Source of the DNA: Plumapathes pennacea
Taxonomy: Eukaryota > Cnidaria > Anthozoa > Antipatharia > Myriopathidae
Assembly (NCBI GenBank): GCA_964036295.1
Contig: OZ038462.1
Coordinates: forward strand, 36,803,680 to 36,867,679
DNA length: 64,000 bases
Direction: 5' to 3'
This document shows positions 37,563 through 48,250 of the stretch, piece by piece. The translations under genes and the position numbers were made by a program. Position 1 is the first letter of the stretch, and each line of letters opens with the position of its first letter. The notes below the pieces were generated by a model. The model saw nothing but the letters and a program-made list of their open reading frames with translations. It did not search any database and was not told the DNA's origin.

Positions 37563-37969
37563 GAAATTTACAGAACGACTTGAAATATTTTGGCAAGCTA
37601 TACTTTCCTCCTTTTATGTCGATCAGCTCAAAATAATCATATAATGAACTGTCATGTTTGTGCATTTGTGTTTGGTCATGCATAGTACGTAGCTGGCATA
37701 GTAGAACATAGTGTAAAACCCCGATCAAACGGTGATAATATTCGATGATAGTTCGTGCCCCGTTGTAACACGAACTACCTATCATAGACTATCATCAACT
37801 AGCAAATAGCTTCACGTACGCTTTGCGGACCTATGTTTTTTATCTGACACGGGTATGGAAACTATCGGCGATTTACAGACTGACACTATGTTTTCGATAT
37901 ATTCATTTCAGCTCTTGAAACGCCTCTCCCTAGCTTCCTCTCCAACCTCCTCACCCAAAGAAACTAATA

Positions 37970-38027
37970 GTCATAAATAAATAAATAAATAAATGAATAA
38001 ATCCGAATAATTAAAGAAACAAACAAA

Positions 38028-38090
<63 letters not shown>

Positions 38091-38095
38091 ATGAA

Positions 38096-38142
<47 letters not shown>
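37970..38142. repeat. (AAAT)n microsatellite, about 170 bp
   Basis: AAAT/ATAA tetramers run almost without interruption, broken by a short unique stretch near 38003-38022 and two G substitutions. Confidence 0.98.
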
Positions 38143-38143
<1 letters not shown>

Positions 38144-38281
38144 ACCTTTCTGACAACGTGAAGAAATTTGTAACAGCGTGTCGTTTCCGCACCAAGCGAA
38201 CATTGCGCAAACATTGATAACGACAGTAAATTCAAGTTCAGTTTTCGTAGTTCGAAACTCAAGACTTATTCAGCCAAGTTC

Positions 38282-38430
38282 TACCCTGGGTTCCAGAGGT
38301 TTCTCGCTCTCGGAACTCCGGGCTGCGCGGCCCCGTAGAGCTGGGGCCGCCGCCCGTGATTTCGGCCCCAGCTCTACGGGGCCGCGCAGCCCGGAGTTCC
38401 GAGAGCGAGAAACCTCTGGAACCCAGGGTA
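38282..38430. mobile_element. 149 bp near-perfect hairpin MITE, 9 bp target duplication
   Basis: Arms begin TACCCTGGGTTCCAGAGG and end in the exact complement. The GC-rich centre reads GGGGCCGCCGCCCGTGATTT. The flanks are a perfect 9 bp duplication, GCCAAGTTC, at 38273-38281 and 38431-38439. The right flank overlaps the left flank of the next element. Confidence 0.85.
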
Positions 38431-38443
38431 GCCAAGTTCAGAT

Positions 38444-40617
38444 GGTTGTGCCTAAATCGTACCAACGGGAAGGACAGCCGCGCAAGACTGAAAACGAGTT
38501 TAGATCCGATCGCCTCACGACCGAGAATCGGACGATGTCGGTAAATCCAAGATGGCTGTCTTCTGTGTATTTCATCGAACGATGAAATGAACAAGCCTTA
38601 TCGAGTTAAGTGAAATAACATCGCTTCCTTTCATCATAGTTTAGACGATTATAATAATATTGAACCTCGTGGCGAACTAAACTGTAGAAAATGTGACGTG
38701 TCCTTCCCGCTGGTACGGTGTAATCGTGTCGTACCAACGGGAAGGACAGAGTGAAATAACTCGACTATTTTAGTCGAGGATCATTTTAAGTGAAGAGTAA
38801 GTGTATCTTCAATAAAATCAAGTGGCATCTCTTCCTTTGGTGGTGATTTAGACAACTGAGGCGAACTAAACTGTGGAAAATGTGATGTGTCCTTCCCGCT
38901 GGTACGATGGAGTTCGATCGTACCAGCGGGAAATAACCAGACTATCTTTAACCGTATCTTCAGTCGAGGATATACAGAGTAAAATGTACCATCGGAAACT
39001 CAAGTGGAATTGCTTGACTGAATTATATTTGACACAAAATGAGCCTCACAGTGAAGCAGAGTATAGTAAAGTGTGGGGGTGTCTAGAAAACTCAGACCTC
39101 AAACCTCAGATCTGGAAAACTCAGACCCCCAAAATACGCTAAATGATTCGACCATTCCTTCTCGTAATTACTTTAAAGGGAAGCTGCTCGAGCGAGACAT
39201 CAAACAATGCGGTATTTTTAGCCATTTCGCAAACATTCGGCAGGGTCTGAGTTTTCCAGATCTGGAAAACTCAGACCCCCCTAAAATACACTAAACGATT
39301 CGACCATTCCTTCTCGTAATTACTTTAATCGGAAGCTGCTTGAGCGAGACACCAAACAATGCGGTATTTTTAGCCATTTCGCAAACATTCGGCAGGGTCT
39401 GAGTTTTCCAGATCTGGAAAACTCAGACCCCCCTCCCCCCCCCCAAAAAAATTACGCGAAACGATTTGATCGTTCCTTCTCGTAATTGCTTTAACCCCCA
39501 AAATACATACATGGCCTGTTTCACGGCTCCATTATGAAACAAGTTTGTCGGATCTCGTAATCAACTTGTGACAATGGAACTGGGACGTGGATGTGTGACC
39601 TGTCATTTCTGCCACGTGACCTGTCTGGAAAGTTATAACTTTAGTCGAATGTTTGCGAAATGGCTAAAAATACCGCATTGTTTGATGTCTCGCTCGAGCA
39701 GCGTCCGATTAAAGTAATTACGAGAAGGAATGGTCGAATCGTTTCGCGTATTTTGGGGGGTCTGAGTTTTCCAGATCTGGAAAACTCAGACCCTGCCGAA
39801 TGTTTGCGAAATGGCTAAAAATACCGCATTGTTTGATGTCTCGCTCGAGCAGCTTCCGTATAAAGTAATTACGAGAAGGAATGGTCGAATCATTTAGCGT
39901 ATTTTGGGGGTCTGAGTTTTCCAGATCTGAGGTCTGAGGTCTGAGGTCTGAGTTTTCTAGACACCCTAAAGTGTGGTGTCCTTTCCGCTGGTACGCTGTC
40001 TTCGGATTGTCGTAGGCTCATTTTGTGTCAAATATAATTCAGTCAAGCAATTCTACTTAAGTTTCCGATGGTACATTTTACTCTGTATATCCTCGACTGA
40101 AGATACGGTTAAAGATAGTCTGGTTATTTCCCGCTATCCTTCCCGCTGGTACGATCGAACTCCATCGTACCAGCGGGAAGGACACATCACAGTTTAGTTC
40201 GCCTCAGTTGTCTAAATCACCACCAAAGGAAGAGATGCCACTTGATTTTATTGAAGATACACTTACTCTTCACTTAAAATGATCCTCGACTAAAATAGTC
40301 GAGTTATTTCACTCTGTCCTTCCCGTTGGTACGACACCATTACACCATATGGTACCAGCGGGAAGGACACGTCACATTTTCTACAGTTTAGTTCGCCACG
40401 AGGTTCAATATGTATTATAATCGTCTAAACTATGATGAAAGGAAGCGATGTTATTTCACTTAACTTAATAAGGCTTGTTCATTTCATCGTTCGATGAAAT
40501 ACACAGAAGACAGGATTTACCGACATCGTCCGATTTTCGGTCGTGAGGCGATCGGATCTAAACTCGTTTTCAGTCTTGCGCGGCTGTCCTTCCCGTTGGT
40601 ACGATTTAGGCACAACC
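38444..40617. mobile_element. 2.2 kb palindromic element with iterated motifs, 9 bp target duplication
   Basis: Terminal inverted repeat GGTTGTGCCTAAATCGTACC, flanked by a perfect AGTTCAGAT at 38435-38443 and 40618-40626. The arms are complementary for about 1 kb each around a unique centre near 39460-39650. Within the arms, a 17 bp motif TCCTTCCCGCTGGTACG recurs about eleven times in both orientations. A unit of about 151 bp bounded by a palindrome (GGTCTGAGTTTTCC around AGATCT) is repeated two to three times per arm. No transposase frame. The structure fits a non-autonomous Mutator-like foldback transposon. It ends 130 bases before the TPP1 start codon. Confidence 0.85.
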
Positions 40618-40747
40618 AGTTCAGATGTGCACAAAAAACGGTGCTTACCGGCCAGGGGTCTGGGAACGAACCAGCGCAACCCTGCAGTCTTGGCTTATAA
40701 ATCACATGATTCGCACGAGTGATGGTCTGTCTGTGACTTGCACGAAA

Positions 40748-42445
40748 ATGGCTGCGTTGCACATGCTGCTGCTGCTCTTCTTGGGCGCTTCCAGTGCTCG
40801 CCCGAACGAGCCCAGTGACTTCGTATTCCTGGAGAACGACCACGATGTCGAATCTTGGCATTCTCAGGGATGGAAGAAGCTTGGTCGAGCGCAAGGCGAC
40901 GAGATGTTGAAGCTCACCTTTGCTCTGAAACAAAGCGACCCTGAGCGTCTCGAGCGCTTGTTTTGGCAAGTTTCAGATCCTTCCTCCAAAGAATACGGTA
41001 AATATCTGTCTTTGAAAGATCTCGCGCTTATCGTTGCACCAACACGGGAAACCGTGCTCGTTGTTCGATCTTGGCTTCAAAGTAATGGAGTGGAGACGAC
41101 CAAATGCAACCATCCTGTCACGCAAGACTTCTTGACTTGCAACATCCGCTGCGACCTGGCTGAAAAGTTGCTCCCGGGATCAAAGTTTTACCGCTTCGTG
41201 CATCCAGAGTTTTCCCATCCGGTGTTACGTTCACCTCGGCACTATTCGGTTCCAAGGGAGGTTGCCCCATTTGTGGATTTTGTGGGAGGGGTCCTTCGTT
41301 TCCCGTATCTTGGTGCACGCCCCTTTTCAACTATAACTGTCGAGAATTCCCTCCAGAAAGCCGGTAAAGATTTTGCTCACATTGGTGTTTATCCCTCTGT
41401 CCTTCGTGAACGCTATAATGTATCCAGTGTTGTTGGTAGTCATCCCAATAACAGCCAATGTGTAGCACAGTTTCTGGAACAGTTCTACAATCCTGGAGAC
41501 TTGAAGGAGTTTTTCAGGCTTTGGGGCAGTACATTCACTCATCTTGATGAAATGTCAAAAGTGATTGGTCCTGACAGTGGTCGATCTGGCATTGAGGCAA
41601 GCTTGGATACCCAGTACATCATGAGTCTTGGCGCCAACATCTCAACTTGGTTTTGGAGCACAGCTGGTCGGCATGAATCACAAGAACCATTCTTGGAATG
41701 GTTGGTTGCTATTAGCAACCACTCTAGTGTGCCCTGGGTCCACAGCGTCAGCTACAGTGATAACGAAGACACTCTTTCAGTTGATTACATGAACAGAATC
41801 AACGCAGAGTTTCAGAAGGCAGGAGTGAGGGGTCTGTCGTTCCTCTTTGCAAGTGGAGACAATGGTGCTGGCTGTAAGAAAACCAAGTTCCGTCCGATGT
41901 ATCCCTCATCCTCTCCCTATGTCACAACAGTTGGCGGCACTGCGTTTAGCAACCCCTTTGCCATTTCTGGGGAGTATGCATATGAAATCAGTGGTGGCGG
42001 ATTCAGTAATGTGTTTCCTTGTGCCTCTTATCAAACTGATGTAGTCAAACAGTACCTTAAAAATGGACCAAAGCTTCCACCCACCTCATATTTCAATCCT
42101 AAAGGCCGTGGGTTCCCAGACATTGCAGCTCTGTCAAACCACTTCTGGATCGTGAACAATCTGGTACCAGTCCCTGGGGTTGCTGGCACTTCGGCTGCAA
42201 CTCCAACTGTCGCAGGGATTATCTCATTACTTAATGATGCACGTTTCCACAACAGTAAGCCCTCGATGGGATTTCTGAATCCGTTCCTGTATCAACACCA
42301 TGAGGCGTTGTATGATGTGACCTCTGGTTGCCATGAGGGCTGCCTAGAGGGTGACCGTGGATTCTGTGCGACCAATGGATGGGATCCTGTGACAGGCAAT
42401 GGCAGTCCAAATTACCCAGCACTGGTTAAAGCAGCTTTGAGCTAA
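40748..42445 (+). CDS. TPP1: Tripeptidyl-peptidase 1 (sedolisin), intronless
   Basis: One uninterrupted frame of 565 codons, matching the ~563 residues of animal TPP1, a lysosomal serine-carboxyl peptidase that removes tripeptides from protein N-termini. An N-terminal signal peptide (LHMLLLLFLGASSA) is followed by the pro-domain to about residue 190. Catalytic residues are visible: Glu283 and Asp287 in GIEASLDTQY, Asp371 in ASGDNGAG (oxyanion), Ser482 in GTSAATP. Calcium-site Asp523 (YDVTSG) and Asp546 (GWDPVTGNG) are present. The start at 40748 is chosen because the signal peptide follows it directly; an in-frame ATG upstream at 40709 would place 13 polar residues before it. The vertebrate gene is split into many exons, so this intronless copy may be a retrocopy. 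A palindromic transposon ends 130 bases upstream and may abut the promoter. Confidence 0.95.
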   Translation: MAALHMLLLLFLGASSARPNEPSDFVFLENDHDVESWHSQGWKKLGRAQGDEMLKLTFALKQSDPERLERLFWQVSDPSSKEYGKYLSLKDLALIVAPTRETVLVVRSWLQSNGVETTKCNHPVTQDFLTCNIRCDLAEKLLPGSKFYRFVHPEFSHPVLRSPRHYSVPREVAPFVDFVGGVLRFPYLGARPFSTITVENSLQKAGKDFAHIGVYPSVLRERYNVSSVVGSHPNNSQCVAQFLEQFYNPGDLKEFFRLWGSTFTHLDEMSKVIGPDSGRSGIEASLDTQYIMSLGANISTWFWSTAGRHESQEPFLEWLVAISNHSSVPWVHSVSYSDNEDTLSVDYMNRINAEFQKAGVRGLSFLFASGDNGAGCKKTKFRPMYPSSSPYVTTVGGTAFSNPFAISGEYAYEISGGGFSNVFPCASYQTDVVKQYLKNGPKLPPTSYFNPKGRGFPDIAALSNHFWIVNNLVPVPGVAGTSAATPTVAGIISLLNDARFHNSKPSMGFLNPFLYQHHEALYDVTSGCHEGCLEGDRGFCATNGWDPVTGNGSPNYPALVKAALS

Positions 42446-44533
42446 AACCAGTATATCAGATCAAATCCATGATTTTGAAATATGATCTACATAGAATAGT
42501 TTTATCCCTTTCTTAACTCCTAAACTCACACAAACTGTCCTGTCCAATCTAGTAGATGTATGAGTGATGTACGAATTGATAGATAAATCAGATTTCTATC
42601 AGTTACCAAACTCTTCATACTCTATAATGCATTTGTGGAGATAGAATGAACAGAGAATGCTGAAGTTAATCACCCTCAGAAGGGGAAGGGTTTAACAGCC
42701 CATTGTTTAAGTTTACGTCCCATCCACCAATGTTTTTTCTACTTGTTTTTTGAATTCTCAACTTCTGTTTCATTATTTTTAAATAAATTTTGAACTTGAT
42801 CACATGGACAGGTTGTTCTTTCTCTCTTGTTTTGATACTGTTTGTGGAAGTGCCTTTGATGTTTTTTAACTGATTGTTGAAATTACAGAAGACAGCTAAG
42901 GAGTAAAACTCTATTGACCATGTGGCCCTTACCTTTCATATTTTCCAAGGAACTCAAAAAATCATTCACTCTAACAGAAGCAGTGTAATAAGTAATTTGA
43001 AATATTGACTTATGTTTGTTTTGTTTTGGTTTGGTCTTGTGCCTATTGGCTTTGACTGGTATAAATCTCCTCTCATCTTTCTTGTTTCATTTTTTACTGT
43101 TTATATATTGATCTTACTCTCTTTTTTATTTTTGAATGCATGAATGAATGAATGAATGAATGAATGAGAAAGAAATGAGAGGAAAGAAAATGTGAAGGAA
43201 TCAAAAGTTCATACTCTCCATCTAATTCACTGATTATCAGACAAACTGCAGGTTTGATTTCCTTGTTATTTCCACTACCAATAGAAAAAAGGCGATGGCT
43301 GATAAGTTCCAAATTTCCAAAAGTTTGGACACAGTAGAAATAAAAAGGAGTTTTAAGCAATACAGGTGGGAACAATTTAGCTGCAATATTGAATCAATCT
43401 TTTACAGGCATCTCTACAGGTGCATACCATCCTTCATCTCCCCCCTCACACACACACAGGCAATGTATGACACTCCCTTTAGGATGGTAACAGGTGAAAT
43501 TGATTAATACAAAACTTGCACACCCACATTTCCTAAATGGCTGCGTAGCGTGGCCAAAAGGAAGAAAGGAAGGTGACCCCTGAGTCCCCTCTCCCCTCCC
43601 CCAAGAGGAACAGGCTGAACAGTCAAAATTCCCCCACCCTCTTAATACGATGGGTACTGTGTGTAGTTACAGTGGCGTTATACCACCCTTCTCCCCAAGT
43701 TTATAAAAGTGGATGAAGTAAAGTTAGTCCCCCCCACCCCTAGGAAAAACAGTTGCTCGAGGAGGCAAATGGACATCAGAGACATAAGTCCAAGTACTAT
43801 TAGTTTCCGGGAATGGGATCGAGGGGGTTGCGACACATTTCAGTTAAAACCTCCCCCCTCCCCCCCCCCCCCCCCCCCCCCCCGTCAGATTTTTGTGTAA
43901 CGTTTATGCATGGACCCAGGCAACTCCCAGGATTTTCAGGTCTATGAGGCCTGGGGCGAGGCATGTGTGGCCACACCAAAATGACTCAAGGCTTGGCCTA
44001 TGAGGAGGGGTGGGGTGTTTTAAAGCTAGAATTCACCAAATCGATCATATGTTACTATTGGAATGGAGCGGGCAAGACAGACTGCGAATTTGCAAGTGAA
44101 TCAAGACCCGAAGAACAGTCTTTTATCTAAAAGGCTTTGTAACTTAGCAACCAGTGTGTTCAATTCCGTGACCTTCGGAACTTTCTCGACATGTTTGCAT
44201 AGTATCGCGGAAATAAAAAATCTGCAAACCTTATTGGGTATCCTAGTCTTAGGAACGGATATGCGACTCTGACAATATGAACAGAAATATCGATCACAAC
44301 TTTTACAATATCGAGATGATTTGAATGGGCTTAACTGACTTGCCCGCAGAGTGATTGCTTTTTGACGGCCTAACAAAAGGGTCCACTATTTGTAAACTAA
44401 TGCTAATCAAATGGATTGTTCCTTTGTGTTCGAGCAGTGGTGCGAGTACTGCAAAGTTTGCATCGGACTCGCTATGAAAACACGATCAAAATAGTCACAA
44501 AGTAGCCAAAGTAAGCTCGCAATGTGCTGAAAG
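42446..44533. other. TPP1 3' region and intergenic
   Basis: Contains AATAAA at 42782-42787, a (TGAA)n tract at 43137-43166, and a long C run at 43860-43883. No protein frame recognised. Confidence 0.55.
42782..42787 (+). promoter_or_regulatory. Candidate TPP1 polyadenylation signal
   Basis: AATAAA lies 337 bases after the TPP1 stop codon, followed within about 40 bases by a T/GT-rich stretch (GGTTGTTCTTTC). Transcript evidence is lacking. Confidence 0.4.
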
Positions 44534-45448
44534 ATGAACCCATTTTCGAACTATATCGACAGACAGAAAAGTGGCCTTGGGAGCTCTGAGAAGTCTCAAA
44601 AAGTGCACTCGGCAAATTGGAAGGAAGAAATTCAGCTTCGGAAAGAATTGTACTGTCTTGGCAGACAGGAGGAGCAGAGAGTTTCACGTATTTCCTCGGA
44701 TCAACGACTCGTGGTTCATCGTTTTCACCGCAAACTTTCCCGAAGTGTCGAGGTAGCCCAGAACCACGAAAAGCTAAAAGAGGATTACGAGAAAAGACAT
44801 CAAAAATGGGAAGAATTGCATAGTTACACACGACCGACGGAGGAAATGAGTTTAAGCCAACTTCGCTGCCTCAGCGCAAGACCGAAACCACCGGTGCCCA
44901 AGTTTAGGAGAGCAAAATCTTGTGAACCTCCTCAACTTGAAAGAGAAGAATTCGAACTCACTTATACAGAAACTAGGGATGTAGTGCCAAGGCCGATGAC
45001 AGCCTTAGAACGTCGAAATAAAGTATGGGAGAGACAACTCAATAACGTCACTCAAAGACTTAATCGCGCTCGTAGCGCACCGGCGCGGAGTCATCTGTAC
45101 AAAGTTCCAGAGTTCACGGTATCTACGGAAATTCGTTCGGTGTCCGGGAAAAGCAAGAAAAGCACACGGTTTCGGAGACCGGCTGCGTTTGAGATAGACT
45201 TAGAGCAAGTGCGTCGTGCTAGAGAGTTGGAATTGCGCCGGCAAAAGGAAGCAGTGAAAGAATTTCTAAAGAATATCGAGTCGTTAGAACTGGAGCCGTG
45301 GACTCCCTTTGAACAGGAGCATGTTTCGCGGGAGCACGAGGTTCTTAGTGCTGATCAAGCTGGTGATAACACAGTTGATGCTAACTGTACAAAAGTTAAG
45401 AAAGTTTCTGTGAAAGATAAAAGACAGCCTTTTAGCGCTTGGACGTGA
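44534..45448 (+). CDS. Basic coiled-coil protein, function unknown
   Basis: A single open frame of 304 codons starting MNPFSNYIDRQKSG. I do not recognise a family. It is rich in Arg, Lys and Glu with helical stretches (residues ~25-95 and ~220-250), a Pro/Arg-rich central part (RCLSARPKPPVPKFRRAKSC) and a repeated basic theme around RPMTALERRNKVWERQLN. No signal peptide or membrane segment. The composition resembles ciliary or microtubule-associated coiled-coil proteins, but that is only an impression. Codon usage and the long intact frame support a real gene. Intronless as read here. Confidence 0.7.
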   Translation: MNPFSNYIDRQKSGLGSSEKSQKVHSANWKEEIQLRKELYCLGRQEEQRVSRISSDQRLVVHRFHRKLSRSVEVAQNHEKLKEDYEKRHQKWEELHSYTRPTEEMSLSQLRCLSARPKPPVPKFRRAKSCEPPQLEREEFELTYTETRDVVPRPMTALERRNKVWERQLNNVTQRLNRARSAPARSHLYKVPEFTVSTEIRSVSGKSKKSTRFRRPAAFEIDLEQVRRARELELRRQKEAVKEFLKNIESLELEPWTPFEQEHVSREHEVLSADQAGDNTVDANCTKVKKVSVKDKRQPFSAWT

Positions 45449-48250
45449 AGACAATAGATCCCCCAAATGGGTTTTCTATGTTAATAATAGAGCGTGGAAT
45501 ATTTTTGCGAGGTAATCATAACAACTGTCCCGGCCTGCGGTGTTTTCCAACTCTTTGTGATGCCTCAGTTCTTCTTATACTGAAAATTTTTAACCCCCAG
45601 TTCGCACCGACAAATATAATATATGTTTATGATAAGAGTGGCTGCACACCAAGGTTGATCCTAATTAACTGAAGTAAATAGATTATGGTGCTGTATTGTT
45701 GACATCACGCTGTTGCTATGCAGGACATCTTTGTTTTTGTTGACTAAAGGTCTTGCCTGATTTCTTGCCTCAGCGAACAGTAATGGTGTTATAATTATGA
45801 TAACTATAAAGAACAGAGAAATGTATAAGTGAAGCCCGTAAGGAATCAGAAGTAAAGAGTCTATTTTTCCTCCGTTTTAGTGCTGGACTACATGTGTACA
45901 TTTTCTGTGTTCTAATTCTTACATGGTGTCAGTTGTTATATTGATGTACAGAAGTACAGAAAAAAGTACGTCGTTAAAAAAGTCCAGTATCATTGCTCGG
46001 ACGCGTTTGAATTGCTGTTTTCACTCTGAAAAAAAAAAAAAAAAAAAAAAAAAATGGGTACGCAGCGCGAAAATTGACATCGAGTGTTCAATGCCGTGCG
46101 GTGCATGCTTCACACGTTATTACAGAGAGATATTATAATAGACGAAATCGACAGCTGAGTCTTAACTATAATCCAACAAAATTCATAATGTGGGAAGAGT
46201 GGGCCGAACATACAAAGCAGACACAAGCACGATTACACATGTGAATTCCTGATAAGATTTGATCTTCAACAAAATTTAGTTAAAAAGGTTGAGTTGAAAC
46301 AAGATATTTTGGCATTCACCAAGTTATCAAGAGAAATGGATAATCCTGGATTAGCGGATCGAGCTTTAAACAACCGGACCTCGGAGCCCTTCAAAACGAA
46401 ACGAAAAGTTGTAATAAGGCACTTTCAGGATCATGCGCAAAAGTAAATCGTACTTTTTGCTGGCCGTATACACGAGTGCTTGCCAAGTAAATCTCTCTGC
46501 TGAACTTGGTTTTGACCAGAGTTCTTTATTCTGCCTGCCAAGTTTCGCCAGAATATAGTAAGAAATTGCGAACTGCGCATGATCCTAAGAGTGGCCAATT
46601 AGGGACGCTAGATTTAATCGATGATTCGGCTGGGACATAAGACTAGAAAAATACTACTACATTTTGGCCCTTACCCAACAGTGGATTTAAGGAATCAAAT
46701 TAAATGTCCTTGCTTCATTATTTTTGAGCGAGAATATGTCTCAGTCAAAATATAATATTTTACGGAAAATGCTAGCTTTTGATAGCTAGCTCAGACGGAA
46801 GCTGATGGAATAATTACTTCTCCTTCGGTTGTCCATAACTTTTCTTCTTAGATGATCAGGAGAACTTCTACTATGAGTGAAAGAGTGAAAAGGTCAGCAA
46901 ACCCAACTGAGACCTGCTGTGCAATTTAAACTTTTCTTTTATTCTGCGAAGAAAGGCCGGAATGCGCGCGCTAACATGAAAACGTTTGCAGTGAAATCCC
47001 GATAACTTGATCAATAACTCGAACCAATTTTCGTTTCCCTTGGAGGTTTGAGTTACCAAGGTTCCACTGCAGTTTTTTTCCTTGACCAACAAGAAAAAAG
47101 AAAAAAAAAACTGAAGTCATATAATTTTATGCATAACTGCAGCAGTAATTGGCCATAATATTGGACTGATTATAGTGTGTTCTACCGCCTATACGAAAAT
47201 TGGTCCAACTTGTAAAATACACCTCGTGAAAAAAAAAAAAAAAAAAAAAAAAATCATTAAATTGGCTCCTGGTCTAAAAAGGTCTCAGTACTCTTCATAT
47301 ATCTTTTCAACAGAGTGTGTGATCCGTACACTAAGTTATGTACCAAAGCTCCAAGAGCGCTGGCATAGGAAAAAAAGGAGTTCCATAACTTACAATACGG
47401 ACCAAGCAAACTCTTAGAAAAATAACGTACTGGTGCTTCCCGTAAGTTATGGATTGGTAAATTGACCAATCAGAACGTGCGTATTATCTGCTATATTATA
47501 AAGTGACTTATTTATGAGACCTTGATGAGACGTATGATGAACAAAACCAAATAAACCAATAATAATAATATACCAATAATTATAATTATAATAAAAAGAA
47601 CAAAGAAAAGGAAGGCTGATAGACAGAAGGAATGATTTCGAATTTAATTTCGACAAAACTCAAATTTTCGAAAAAGCGACACGCCATGATAACTTTTTCA
47701 GGCTTGTGCCATTTTAGTCAATCAGGATTGCTTTTCAATAACGTCTTTTCCACGAGCACAAATCGCCGATGCAAGCCTAAAGAAAGGAAACCTTGCTCTT
47801 TGTGAAATTAGACGAACACCGACTAATTAAAATGCCGTGTCTTTGGTAGAGCTTTGTTCTGTGAGCACGATTTGTCCGAACTTCACAAAAGCCGCTCCTT
47901 TGATGGTAAAAGTAATCGATCTTTAAACAAAGGGTACCATTATTACCGTGGCGACTGTGCAATGAATACGGCTTTTGGTCAGTGTAAACTAATGCTCCAT
48001 TTTGTGCGACCAAACTAATGGTTGCAGATGTGTTTGGGTCGCGTCGCTGCTCGAATTTTAGGCACTTAGCCTAATGTTGGTAATCTTTACAGTAACTTTA
48101 TTTTTACTTTGCTGTCAACGTCAAGCATCGGCATTCGGCTGTGAAAACGCAAGATAAAGATCACGCATTGAGGCTTGAAAAACTTCTCTGCGACTCGCAT
48201 CAATCGGCGTTCCAGGTGTGCAACTGCTATACCTCTCCACGACCGAAACT
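45449..48250. other. Gene-free stretch with two A runs
   Basis: Pure A runs of about 25 bases at 46029-46053 and 47230-47253 could be tails of retroposed sequences, but no body was recognised. The right end is the presumed promoter of the DED-NHL gene. Confidence 0.45.

Noticed and set aside
37964..38262. Frames encoding long LFIY repeats
   Set aside because: Translation of the (AAAT)n microsatellite.
40517..40969. 150-codon minus-strand frame
   Set aside because: Antisense shadow of the TPP1 start and the adjoining transposon arm.
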